A stretch of DNA of 7,168 nt, from positions 1 through 7,168 of the forward strand of contig CALAEX010000213.1 in assembly GCA_937891165.1 (NCBI GenBank). The letters run 5' to 3'. Every line of letters starts with the position of its first letter. Positions within the stretch are counted from its first letter, which is position 1. A model generated the notes under the pieces. It saw nothing but the letters and a program-made list of their open reading frames with translations. It was not told the origin of the DNA and did no database searches. Shown here piece after piece: positions 1-6,671 of the stretch. Position numbers and translations under genes: made by a program. The stretch comes from an uncultured Lachnospiraceae bacterium (GTDB lineage Bacteria > Bacillota > Clostridia > Lachnospirales > Lachnospiraceae).

Positions 1-914
1 TCTGGAATTTCCATCTTTGCATTTTCAATAATCTTTTCAATAACAGCTTCTTCTTTTACATTCTTTGCTTCTTTTTCTTTTCTGCTAAGAAGATTTGCCT
101 TTACATCATTCTTGTATTCTTCTAACGTATCAAATTCAGAAACATCCTGTGCAAAATCATCATCTAATTCTGGAAGTTCTTTTACTTTGATTTCATTAAT
201 TTTTACCTTAAATACTGCTGGCTTACCTGCTAAATTTTCTGCATGGTACTGTTCTGGGAATGTAACATTTACATCTACTTCATCACCGATGTTCTTACCA
301 ATTAACTGTTCTTCAAATGTATCAATGAAGGAATGAGACCCTATAGTCAAAGAATGATTTTCACCCTTACCACCTTCAAATGCAACACCATCACAGAAAC
401 CTTCATAATCAATAACAGCAATATCGCCATTTTCTACTGCTCTGTTATCCACTGTAACCATTCTAGAATTCTGTTCACGTACTCTGTCTAATTCTGCATT
501 GATTTCTTCTTCTGTTACTTCTACTGTTAACTTTTCTACTTCAACACCTTTGTACTGACCAAGTTCTACTTCTGGCTTTACAGCTACTTCTGCTGTGAAA
601 ATAAAATTTTCGCCTTTGCCAATCTGAACAACATCAATTTCTGGTCTAGAAACGATATCAAGACCACTTTCTGTTGCTGCTTGTGCATATGCATCAGGAA
701 TTAAATCATTTGCTGCATCTTCAAAAAATACACCTGCACCATACATCTTTTCGATGATATTTCTTGGAGCTTTTCCCTTACGGAATCCTTGAACGTTGAT
801 TTTATTCTTATTCTTCTGATATGCCTTTTCACATGCTTTGTCAAATTTTTCTGCACTTACCTCGATTGTAAGCTTTACCATGTTCTTTTCTAAGTTTTCT
901 ACTTTAAAGCTCAT
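1..914 (-). CDS. tig: Trigger factor, N-terminal 304 residues (runs off left edge)
   Basis: Trigger factor is the ribosome-bound chaperone that meets nascent chains at the exit tunnel and has peptidyl-prolyl isomerase activity. The frame is open from an ATG at 914-912 to the window edge with no stop. It begins MSFKVENLEKNMVKLTIEV and carries the ribosome-docking signature GFRKGKAPR at residues 43-51. A FKBP-like isomerase domain spans roughly residues 157-245 (IDYEGFCDG, then IGSHSFIDTFEEQLIG, then LAGKPAVFKVKI). The acidic start of the C-terminal chaperone arms follows. Family members are about 430 residues, so roughly 125 are outside the window. The start is supported by an AAGGAGG ribosome binding site at 925-931, ten bases upstream. 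An internal Met12 has no such site. The gene lies 128 bases downstream of glmM on the same strand but has its own promoter candidate. In many Firmicutes tig is followed by clpP/clpX, which cannot be checked here. Confidence 0.97.
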   Translation of the reverse strand, partial: MSFKVENLEKNMVKLTIEVSAEKFDKACEKAYQKNKNKINVQGFRKGKAPRNIIEKMYGAGVFFEDAANDLIPDAYAQAATESGLDIVSRPEIDVVQIGKGENFIFTAEVAVKPEVELGQYKGVEVEKLTVEVTEEEINAELDRVREQNSRMVTVDNRAVENGDIAVIDYEGFCDGVAFEGGKGENHSLTIGSHSFIDTFEEQLIGKNIGDEVDVNVTFPEQYHAENLAGKPAVFKVKINEIKVKELPELDDDFAQDVSEFDTLEEYKNDVKANLLSRKEKEAKNVKEEAVIEKIIENAKMEIP

Positions 915-981
915 TAAAAAATTTCCTCCTTAAACCTCTTGACAAGTACCAATATTTTCATACCTGTCCACAATACTGTAT

Positions 982-990
982 AGTATAACA
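982..990 (-). promoter_or_regulatory. Extended -10 promoter candidate for tig
   Basis: On the minus strand this reads TGTTATACT, an extended -10 (TGn followed by TATACT, five of six matches to TATAAT). No good -35 lies at 17 bases. A TTGAAA ten bases upstream is too close for this -10, but sits 15 bases from an overlapping TATACA. The hexamer is part of a small dyad, ATACT-atac-AGTAT. Transcription would start near 975, giving a leader of about 60 bases before the tig ATG at 914. Promoter calling by eye is uncertain. Confidence 0.5.
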
Positions 991-1042
991 TATTTCTTTT
1001 CAAATTACTAGAAGTTTTTTTCAGTTCAATTACATAAAACAA

Positions 1043-2377
1043 TTACACAAACTTTTGTAATACTTTTACAATATCGTCTACTACTTCGTTACAAAGTTCC
1101 ATACTGCTTGCTTCTGCCATAACACGAATCACAGGTTCTGTACCGCTTTCACGTAATAAAATACGACCATCGCCTGCAAGTTTTGCTTCCCCTGCCTTTA
1201 CTGCTTCTTGAACTTCGGCATCCTCTCTTGCTTCTTTTTTATCTCTGACACGAACATTTTTCAATACTTGTGGATAAGTCTTCATATCCTTTAATAACTC
1301 AGATAATGGCAATTTTTTCTCTAACATAACTTCCATAATCTTTAAAGAAGTTAAAATACCATCTCCTGTCATGGCATGTTTACTGAAAATAATGTGACCT
1401 GAATTTTCTCCGCCAAGAGCATGATTGTTTTTCATCATATTTTCAAATACATATTTGTCGCCTACTTTTGTTTGTTCATAAGCAAGTCCTGCTCTATCTA
1501 AGGCTTTATAAAGTCCTATATTAGACATTACTGTAGTAACAACTGTGTTGTTATTCAATTGTCCACATTCTTTCATATAGCAACCACATAAATACATAAT
1601 CTTGTCACCATCAATTAAATTACCTTTTTCATCCACAGCAAGACAACGGTCTGCATCACCATCATAAGCAAAACCTACCGCTAACTTATTTTCTACTACA
1701 AATTTTTGCAAATGTTCGATATGAGTAGAACCACAATTCGTATTGATATTTAAACCATTTGGCTCATTGCTCATTACATAAGTTTTTGCTCCGAGTGCAT
1801 CAAAAACACCTTTTGCAATAGTAGTTGCAGAACCATTTGCCAAATCTAAGCCAACACGAATGTCTTGAAAAGAACGAGTTGCTAAAGAAATTAAATGACC
1901 AATATAACGGTTTCTTCCCATTGCATAGTCTACGGTTCTACCAATATTTTCTTTCTTTGCAAAAGGAAGTTCTCCCATTTCTCCATCCATATAAGCTTCA
2001 ATCTGAGCTTCTACTTCTGCTTCTATCTTATAACCAAGACCATTGATGACTTTAATTCCATTGTCATAAAATGGATTATGACTTGCTGTAATCATAATAC
2101 CACAATCAAAATCCTCACTCTTTACTACATAAGACACACTTGGCGTTGTTGTTACATGTAATAAATAAGCATCTGCACCACTTGCAGTTAAACCTGCTAC
2201 TAAAGAATATTCAAACATATAACTAGAACGTCTTGTATCTTTTCCAATCGCTACTTTTGCTTTATGGTCTTTTCCATAATACCAGCCAAGAAAACGACCT
2301 ACTTTATACGCATGTTCTACGGTTAGAGTTTCATTTGCTTCTCCTCTAAAACCATCTGTTCCAAAATACTTACCCAT
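1043..2377 (-). CDS. glmM: Phosphoglucosamine mutase GlmM
   Basis: This cytoplasmic enzyme converts glucosamine-6-phosphate to glucosamine-1-phosphate, the step between GlmS and GlmU on the way to UDP-GlcNAc and peptidoglycan. The 444-residue length is normal for the family and all four alpha-D-phosphohexomutase regions are present. MGKYFGTDGFRG is at the N terminus. The catalytic phosphoserine loop TASHNP is at residues 97-102 (Ser99). The magnesium-binding loop DGDADR is at 239-244. The sugar-specificity loop GGENSGH is at 322-328. The phosphate-binding loop RESGTEP is at 409-415, followed by IRVM. The GEN-type loop and TDGFRG start favour GlmM over phosphomannomutase/phosphoglucomutase. 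The ATG at 2377 is preceded by CGAGGT at 2383-2388, five bases away. The gene is divergent from the AGCS transporter and has an unusually long, structured leader. No glmS or cdaA neighbour is visible, and no clear intrinsic terminator follows the stop, so read-through into tig is possible. Confidence 0.97.
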   Translation of the reverse strand: MGKYFGTDGFRGEANETLTVEHAYKVGRFLGWYYGKDHKAKVAIGKDTRRSSYMFEYSLVAGLTASGADAYLLHVTTTPSVSYVVKSEDFDCGIMITASHNPFYDNGIKVINGLGYKIEAEVEAQIEAYMDGEMGELPFAKKENIGRTVDYAMGRNRYIGHLISLATRSFQDIRVGLDLANGSATTIAKGVFDALGAKTYVMSNEPNGLNINTNCGSTHIEHLQKFVVENKLAVGFAYDGDADRCLAVDEKGNLIDGDKIMYLCGCYMKECGQLNNNTVVTTVMSNIGLYKALDRAGLAYEQTKVGDKYVFENMMKNNHALGGENSGHIIFSKHAMTGDGILTSLKIMEVMLEKKLPLSELLKDMKTYPQVLKNVRVRDKKEAREDAEVQEAVKAGEAKLAGDGRILLRESGTEPVIRVMAEASSMELCNEVVDDIVKVLQKFV

Positions 2378-2409
2378 ACTTTACCTCGATTCATTTATTT
2401 ATATTAGTC

Positions 2410-2432
2410 AAGCAGATATTCGTAATCCGCTT
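2410..2432 (-). repeat. Hairpin just upstream of glmM ribosome binding site
   Basis: On the minus strand AAGCGGAT pairs with ATCTGCTT across a 7-base loop (TACGAAT), giving eight base pairs including one G-U. No T-run follows; the next bases are GACTAATATAAAT, so this is not an intrinsic terminator. Its loop contains CGAAT, which could also pair with the ATTCG of the enclosing stem of the larger element. That leaves room for alternative folds near the translation start. Confidence 0.55.
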
Positions 2433-2470
2433 CGCTACTTACTCATAACCGAATAGCTACTATCGTAGCT

Positions 2471-2502
2471 TGTCAGATGGAGCTTATAAGCTCCACCTGA
2501 CA
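2471..2502. repeat. 32-base near-perfect palindrome
   Basis: Two 16-base arms meet with no spacer around AGCTTATAAGCT and run from TGTCAG to CTGACA. There is a single mismatch (A2477 against C2496), which becomes a G-U pair in minus-strand RNA. No T-run follows on either strand, so a simple terminator is unlikely. It forms the central hairpin of the glmM leader element. Confidence 0.8.
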
Positions 2503-2503
2503 C

Positions 2504-2560
2504 AAATAAGTCCCTAACCCACCACTTAATACTCTACGCATTTAAATTGGGGACTTATTT
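2504..2560. repeat. 11-bp perfect inverted repeat with 35-base loop
   Basis: AAATAAGTCCC (2504-2514) is exactly complementary to GGGACTTATTT (2550-2560). The loop holds a GGTGGGTTA-type purine-rich stretch on the minus strand (about 2513-2525) and AT-rich sequence. The stem abuts the palindrome at 2471-2502 on one side and the closing stem strand at 2562-2570 on the other. That packing suggests one folded unit, not unrelated repeats. Confidence 0.75.
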
Positions 2561-2609
2561 AATTCGGTTAAATAATTACATTTTTGTTGCAATCATTTCA
2601 TCGTACTAT

Positions 2610-2639
2610 AATATACGTTATAGAAAATCAAACTGTCAA
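2610..2639 (-). promoter_or_regulatory. glmM: Promoter candidate for glmM
   Basis: On the minus strand a consensus -35 TTGACA (2639-2634) is followed after 18 bases by TATATT (2615-2610), five of six matches to the -10 consensus. Transcription would begin near 2603, giving a glmM leader of about 225 bases that contains the whole structured element. This is the best promoter-like sequence in the gap between the divergent genes. Confidence 0.6.
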
Positions 2640-2647
2640 TCTTTTCT

Positions 2648-2677
2648 TTGCATAATCGCTAATTTTTTTAACATAAA
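2648..2677 (+). promoter_or_regulatory. Weak promoter candidate for the AGCS transporter gene
   Basis: TTGCAT at 2648-2653 is followed after 18 bases by CATAAA (2672-2677), four of six matches to the -10 consensus. A TATATT at 2680-2685 lacks a partner -35. This stretch is very AT-rich and such matches arise easily. The remaining bases up to 2729 contain no other signal except a weak AGGA at 2715-2718, eleven bases before the ATG. Confidence 0.25.
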
Positions 2678-2729
2678 TTTATATTCTCACACATAACAAT
2701 AATAATAACAAAGCAGGATTGGTTTCTTT

Positions 2730-4046
2730 ATGTCTGGATTTCTTTCTTTTTTACAGCATATAAACAGCTTCTTATGGGGTGGTCCATTGCTCCTGCTACT
2801 TTGCTTTACCCATGGATATTTTTCATGGCGTACTCATTTTATTCAAAAAAAACTTCCAAAAGCTCTCCAATTCTCTATAACAACAAAGAAAGAAAATTCA
2901 AAACCAAACAACCATGGATTAGGTTCTTTTGCCTCTTTAGCAACTACGCTTGCCGCCACTCTTGGCACAGGAAATATTATTGGAATTTCTACTGCGATTG
3001 CTTTTGGTGGACCCGGAGCCGTCTTTTGGTGCTGGATGACTGGTGTATTTGGTATGGCAACTTCTTATGTCGAATGTTATCTTAGTCTATACTTTCGCAA
3101 AAAACGAGCAGACGGCAGTTTCCATGGTGGTCCTATGTACCTCATGAAATATCAATTAAACCGACCAAAATTAGCTACCTTCTATGCTTATCTATTACTT
3201 GCTTCTTCTTTTTGTGTTGGTTGTTCTACCCAAAGCCAAGCAGTAACAGAGACATTACATACTTTATTTCATATTCCTAAATTCATAAGTGGTATTTTAC
3301 TCGCCATTCTCATTGGACTTGTTTTACTAAAAGGACTAAAAGGAATTGGTACTGTTTGTACTTTTCTAGTACCTGCGATGGGATTTTTTTATTTATTTGC
3401 CTGCATTATTTTACTTTTCTTTCATATGGAGTACCTTCTGGATGCACTTAAACTAATCCTTTCCTCCGCTTTTTCTTTTTCTTCAATTTCTGGAGGTATT
3501 CTTGGCAGTTCCTTCCTCCTTTCTGCCAGATATGGGATTGCCAGAGGGCTTTTTACCAATGAAGCAGGACTTGGTTCAGCTCCCGTCACTGCTGCCAACA
3601 GTGACGGAGAAGCGAACCAACAAGCCCTTGTTTTAATGAGTGCTACCTTTTGGGATACCGTCGTTATGTGTGGAATCACGGGACTCGTGATTGTCAGTGC
3701 AGGACTCTCTATACCAGAACTCTTTACCACCTACTCCCCCGGAGATTATACATTTGCTGTCTTCTCCTGCCTTCCCTTTGGTGCACAAATCCTTGCCATC
3801 TCTATTGTATTCTTCGCTATGGCTACCTTACTCGGCTGGTCCTTTTTCGGAGAAAAAGCGACAGAATTTTTATTTGGTATCGAACCAATAAAAACCTATC
3901 GCTTTCTCTACTGCTGTATGATATTTGTCGGCTCTCAAATGACACTTTCCCTCGTTTGGGAACTCAGTGACTTTCTCAACGCCCTTATGATTCTCCCTAA
4001 TATACTCAGCTTATTTCTACTACAAAAATATCTCCCTAAAAACTAA
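2730..4046 (+). CDS. Sodium:alanine/glycine symporter, AGCS family
   Basis: This is a polytopic inner-membrane protein that would import alanine, glycine or a related small amino acid with sodium. It has 438 residues, at the short end for the family, and about ten hydrophobic segments. Family motifs appear in the usual order: TLGTGNIIGISTAIAFGGPG at 77-96 followed by AVFW; Glu115 in YVECYLSLYFRKK; DGSFHGGPMYLM at 128-139; the most diagnostic stretch, ARGLFTNEAGLGSAP, at 271-285; and GWSFFGEKATEFLFG at 369-383, a variant of the common GWSYYGEK motif. The substrate cannot be read from sequence. The start at 2730 has only a weak AGGA eleven bases upstream, but it places the first membrane segment (about 15-30) normally and no better upstream start is seen. 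The gene stands alone: divergent from glmM, convergent with the DJ-1-like gene. Confidence 0.93.
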   Translation: MSGFLSFLQHINSFLWGGPLLLLLCFTHGYFSWRTHFIQKKLPKALQFSITTKKENSKPNNHGLGSFASLATTLAATLGTGNIIGISTAIAFGGPGAVFWCWMTGVFGMATSYVECYLSLYFRKKRADGSFHGGPMYLMKYQLNRPKLATFYAYLLLASSFCVGCSTQSQAVTETLHTLFHIPKFISGILLAILIGLVLLKGLKGIGTVCTFLVPAMGFFYLFACIILLFFHMEYLLDALKLILSSAFSFSSISGGILGSSFLLSARYGIARGLFTNEAGLGSAPVTAANSDGEANQQALVLMSATFWDTVVMCGITGLVIVSAGLSIPELFTTYSPGDYTFAVFSCLPFGAQILAISIVFFAMATLLGWSFFGEKATEFLFGIEPIKTYRFLYCCMIFVGSQMTLSLVWELSDFLNALMILPNILSLFLLQKYLPKN

Positions 4047-4085
4047 ATTTTCATCACTATCTAACTATAACATATCTTCGGCGAA

Positions 4086-4219
4086 AGCCTTACTCTACTT
4101 TATATCTGACAAGGACCGTTTAGAAACGGCAGTCCTTGGCGAGGTCTTTTCGAGCCTAGTACTGCTCCGTTTCGCCACGAGCGAGAGCGTGTCCTAGAAG
4201 ATATAAAGTAGAGTAGGCT
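4086..4219. repeat. 134-base element closed by a long imperfect inverted repeat
   Basis: The left arm at 4086-4107 runs from AGCCTTACTC to TATATCT. It is complementary over its full 22 bases to the right arm at 4199-4219, apart from one bulged base. The 91 bases between the arms are richer in G and C than the surroundings and fold further. There is a bulged hairpin at 4110-4138 and a small stem CACG/CGTG around an 8-base loop (4176-4191) that could be closed by CTAG/CTAG. It lies between converging genes, 39 bases past the symporter stop and 13 bases past the DJ-1-like stop. Neither arm is followed by a T-run, so it is not a standard intrinsic terminator, though such a stem could still halt transcription or protect 3' ends in both directions. 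A non-autonomous mobile repeat (MITE-like) or an unassigned structured RNA are the alternatives. Confidence 0.7.
4110..4138. repeat. Bulged hairpin inside the 134-base element
   Basis: CAAGGA (4110-4115) pairs with TCCTTG (4133-4138), and CCGTT (4116-4120) pairs with AACGG (4125-4129). This gives an 11-bp stem with a 4-base loop and a 3-base one-sided bulge (CAG, 4130-4132). The bulge on one strand only is more typical of a folded RNA than of a protein-binding palindrome. Confidence 0.65.
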
Positions 4220-4232
4220 CCCTCAACATTCT

Positions 4233-4781
4233 TTATTTATACTGTATAGCTTTCGATATTTGATTCGCACATTCTGCACTTACTAGTACTCGAACCAATT
4301 CTAAAGCAAAGTCTATTGCCGTACCAAGTCCTTTGGATGTAATAAACTGTCCATCTGTTACAACACCCTGAGCTAGTACTGTTGCTCCAATTAGTTCTTC
4401 CTCAAATCCCGGATAACACACTGCCTGTTTTCCTTCTAACATGCCATTAGAACCAAAAACCGTTGGTGCGGCACAAATCGCAGCTAAATACTTTCCTGCT
4501 TCTTGATAAGAAAACAACACCTTTCTCAATTCCTGATGTTCCTTTAAATGGGTTGTACCTGGCAATCCTCCCGGAAGCACTATCATATCTCCATCCATAT
4601 AATCAGATGCACCAAATACCTCATCTGCTGCAATACCAATCTGATGAGAACTTATAATGTGTTTTCTTCCCATAATCGAAACAGTAACTACCTCTACTTT
4701 TGCACGACGAAGTAAATCAATTGCTGTCAATGCCTCTACTTCTTCTGTGCCGTCCGCTAAAAATACATATACTTTACTCAT
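4233..4781 (-). CDS. DJ-1/PfpI family protein (ThiJ/YajL-like)
   Basis: This is a small cytoplasmic alpha/beta protein of the class I glutamine-amidotransferase-like fold. Family members have been described as chaperones, glyoxalase or deglycase-type enzymes and oxidative-stress proteins. The exact activity here cannot be read from sequence. Its 182 residues match the family length. It begins VYVFLADGTEEVEA, where Glu16 aligns with the conserved acidic residue of DJ-1 (Glu18). Cys103 sits in the nucleophile elbow AICAAP, where human DJ-1 has ICAGP. The LPGG turn is at 69-72, YPGFEEEL at 123-130 and TSKGLGTAIDFALELV at 148-163. The ATG at 4781 follows AAGGAG (4788-4793) by six bases. This ribosome binding site lies directly after the stop of the ABC exporter gene, so the two are almost certainly co-transcribed. 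The old name ThiJ does not imply a thiamine role. Confidence 0.93.
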   Translation of the reverse strand: MSKVYVFLADGTEEVEALTAIDLLRRAKVEVVTVSIMGRKHIISSHQIGIAADEVFGASDYMDGDMIVLPGGLPGTTHLKEHQELRKVLFSYQEAGKYLAAICAAPTVFGSNGMLEGKQAVCYPGFEEELIGATVLAQGVVTDGQFITSKGLGTAIDFALELVRVLVSAECANQISKAIQYK

Positions 4782-4793
4782 ACTGCTCTCCTT

Positions 4794-6671
4794 TTAGTCT
4801 AATTCTTTTACGCCTGTATATAATTCATAATAACGTCCACCCATTGCTAACAATTCGTCATGTGTTCCACGTTCAATAATATTTCCCTGCTCTAATACCA
4901 TAATCGCATTAGAATTACGCACGGTAGACAAACGGTGTGCAATGACAAATGTTGTACGATTCTTCATCAAACGGTCCATACCATGTTCAATGTGACGCTC
5001 GGTTCTTGTATCGACCGAACTTGTTGCTTCGTCTAATACTAAAATTGGAGCTTTGGAAATAGCAGCTCTTGCAATATTAAGTAACTGTCTTTGACCTTGA
5101 CTTAAGTTTGCACCATCGCCCTCTAACATCGTATCATAACCATTTTCTAGACGCATAATAAAGGAATGTGCACTTGCTACTTTTGCTGCTGCTTCTACTT
5201 CTTCATCTGTAGCATCCAAACGACCATAACGAATATTTTCTCTTACTGTTCCTGTAAACAAATGCGTATCTTGTAATACCATGGCAATATTCTGACGAAG
5301 AAAATCTCGTTTATAGTCTCTAATATTGATTCCATCAATTGTAATTTCGCCCTCTTGAATATCATAAAAACGATTTAAAAGATTCGTAACGGTTGTCTTT
5401 CCTGCACCTGTAGAACCTACAAACGCAATCTTCTGACCTGGTTTTGCATAAAGAGAAATGTTCTTTAAAATCTTCTTTTCTGGATTATATCCAAATGTTA
5501 CATTAGTCAATTTTACATTTCCTTCAATCTTTTCTGGATCTTTTGCATTTGCTACATCTGGTTCTTCTGGAGCTTCGTCCATCATCTTAAATACTCGCTC
5601 TGCACCTGCTAAAGCAGAAAATACCGTATGCATCTGCATGGAAACTTCATTGATTGGACGAGCAAACTGCTTGGAATAGTTTACGAAAATAGAAAGACCA
5701 CCAATATCAAACTTTCCAAGAGCACATAAAATACCACCAACTAAAGCAGTTAAAGAATAACTAATCTGGCTTAAATTACCCATGACAGGTCCCATAATAC
5801 CACCTACAAAGGAAGCACGAATTTGTTTATTCTTTAAATCCTCATTTAATTCATTAAATTCTTCAATTGTTTTTTCTTCATGGCAGAATACTTTAATTAC
5901 TTTTTGACCCGTAACAGCTTCTTCTACATAACCATTGATTGCACCAATTGCCGCCTGCTGTTGAGAATAAAAACTACGACTACGTTTTGCAATCGTTGCA
6001 CCTACAGTACTAAGCAACGGTACTGCTACAATCGTTACCAAACTTAAAATTGGACTTGTATATACCATTAAGCTCAACGTTCCAACTAAAGTAATTACCG
6101 CAGAAATTAAATGTGGAATTGTATTATTTAACATTTCACCAACGGCATCTAAGTCATTTGTATAGCGGCTCATTAAATCACCATGATTATTCGTATCAAA
6201 GAAACGAATTGGAAGTCGTTGCATCTTTCCAAACAATTCATTTCTCATATTTCTAAGAGCACGTTGAGAAACCGTTACCATAATTCTCGATTGTAAATAA
6301 GAACAGATAACACCAAATGCATATACTGCTAACATAAATAAAATACCTTGCATTAAAGCAGCCAAACCATCTGTTAAAATTTTCTCTGCTACACTAGTCG
6401 ATTCTGCTGCCATATACTTTTTGGCATTCTCAGCTAAATCGTTAATAATTGGACGTAACATATAAGAACCAAGCAAACTACAAGCAGTATTGATTAAAAC
6501 ACAACATAATACAACTGCTAATAATGGTACGTCATTTCTAATATAACTAAATACTCGAAGCACGGATTCTTTTGTATTCTTTGGTTTACCACCAGGACCT
6601 TGCATTCCTCTTGGACCGCCACCAGGACCCATTGGAGGTCTTGCACTGTTGTTTGTGTTTGCTGCTGCCAT
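4794..6671 (-). CDS. ABC exporter half-subunit with consensus ATP site (TM288/BmrD-like)
   Basis: This is a fused membrane and ATPase half of a heterodimeric exporter of the multidrug/lipid type, acting in the cytoplasmic membrane. From Met at 6671 it has 625 residues. A Pro/Gly-rich tail (about 10-31) is followed by a six-helix membrane domain (first helix about 47-71, others to about 335) and a nucleotide-binding domain. That domain has Walker A GSTGAGKTT at 419-427, Q-loop Gln467, signature LSQGQ at 523-527, Walker B ILVLDE at 543-548 with catalytic Glu548, D-loop SSVD at 551-554 and switch His579. A longer reading from 6707 exists, but the 6671 ATG has AAGGAGG ten bases upstream and overlaps the preceding stop as TAATG, so it is preferred. 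The LSQGQ signature with intact Glu/His matches the consensus half of TM287/288-like pairs. The cargo is unknown. Confidence 0.94.
   Translation of the reverse strand: MAAANTNNSARPPMGPGGGPRGMQGPGGKPKNTKESVLRVFSYIRNDVPLLAVVLCCVLINTACSLLGSYMLRPIINDLAENAKKYMAAESTSVAEKILTDGLAALMQGILFMLAVYAFGVICSYLQSRIMVTVSQRALRNMRNELFGKMQRLPIRFFDTNNHGDLMSRYTNDLDAVGEMLNNTIPHLISAVITLVGTLSLMVYTSPILSLVTIVAVPLLSTVGATIAKRSRSFYSQQQAAIGAINGYVEEAVTGQKVIKVFCHEEKTIEEFNELNEDLKNKQIRASFVGGIMGPVMGNLSQISYSLTALVGGILCALGKFDIGGLSIFVNYSKQFARPINEVSMQMHTVFSALAGAERVFKMMDEAPEEPDVANAKDPEKIEGNVKLTNVTFGYNPEKKILKNISLYAKPGQKIAFVGSTGAGKTTVTNLLNRFYDIQEGEITIDGINIRDYKRDFLRQNIAMVLQDTHLFTGTVRENIRYGRLDATDEEVEAAAKVASAHSFIMRLENGYDTMLEGDGANLSQGQRQLLNIARAAISKAPILVLDEATSSVDTRTERHIEHGMDRLMKNRTTFVIAHRLSTVRNSNAIMVLEQGNIIERGTHDELLAMGGRYYELYTGVKELD

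Larger units (their letters stand above)
2410..2570 (-). ncRNA. Structured leader of glmM, unassigned multi-stem RNA element
   Basis: This stretch is dense in inverted repeats that nest into one fold. A 9-bp enclosing stem pairs TAACCGAAT (2446-2454) with ATTCGGTTA (2562-2570). Inside it are a short hairpin, AGCTAC/GTAGCT with a 4-base loop (2455-2470), a 16-bp near-perfect palindrome (2471-2502) and an 11-bp perfect stem with a 35-base loop (2504-2560). A further 8-bp hairpin lies outside at 2410-2432, about 20 bases before the glmM ribosome binding site. The two imperfect positions (one in the palindrome, one in the outer hairpin) are A-C mismatches in plus-strand RNA but G-U pairs in minus-strand RNA, so the glmM-sense strand folds better. 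The glmM promoter candidate at 2610-2639 would transcribe all of it. It does not look like the glmS ribozyme, and I do not recognise a riboswitch class. Alternatives are a dispersed MITE-like intergenic repeat that happens to sit here, or a DNA-level structure. Confidence 0.55.

Noticed and set aside
112..336. Plus-strand 74-residue open frame
   Set aside because: It lies fully inside the trigger factor coding region on the other strand, is Ser/Thr-rich as expected of an antisense frame, and has no ribosome binding site.
939..944. Plus-strand TTGACA as a -35 element
   Set aside because: No acceptable -10 lies 16-18 bases downstream (bases near 962 read ACCTGT) and no plus-strand gene follows.
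1001..1042. Intrinsic terminator after glmM
   Set aside because: A minus-strand A-run and weak self-complementarity are present, but there is no stable GC-bearing stem followed by T residues.
1825..2161. Plus-strand short open frames inside glmM
   Set aside because: They are antisense shadows of a well-conserved glmM coding region and show no recognisable protein family.
2410..2570. glmS-type ribozyme or intrinsic-terminator riboswitch upstream of glmM
   Set aside because: The gene is glmM, not glmS. The stems do not resemble the glmS ribozyme core, and no stem is followed by a T-run on the glmM strand.
3422..3730. Minus-strand 102-residue open frame within the symporter gene
   Set aside because: It is antisense to conserved AGCS motifs, has no family resemblance and no credible start signal.
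4237..4252. ATACTGTATAG match shared with the tig promoter region (about 974-984)
   Set aside because: This copy lies in the coding end of the DJ-1-like gene (AIQYK), so the 11-base match is most simply chance in AT-rich DNA.
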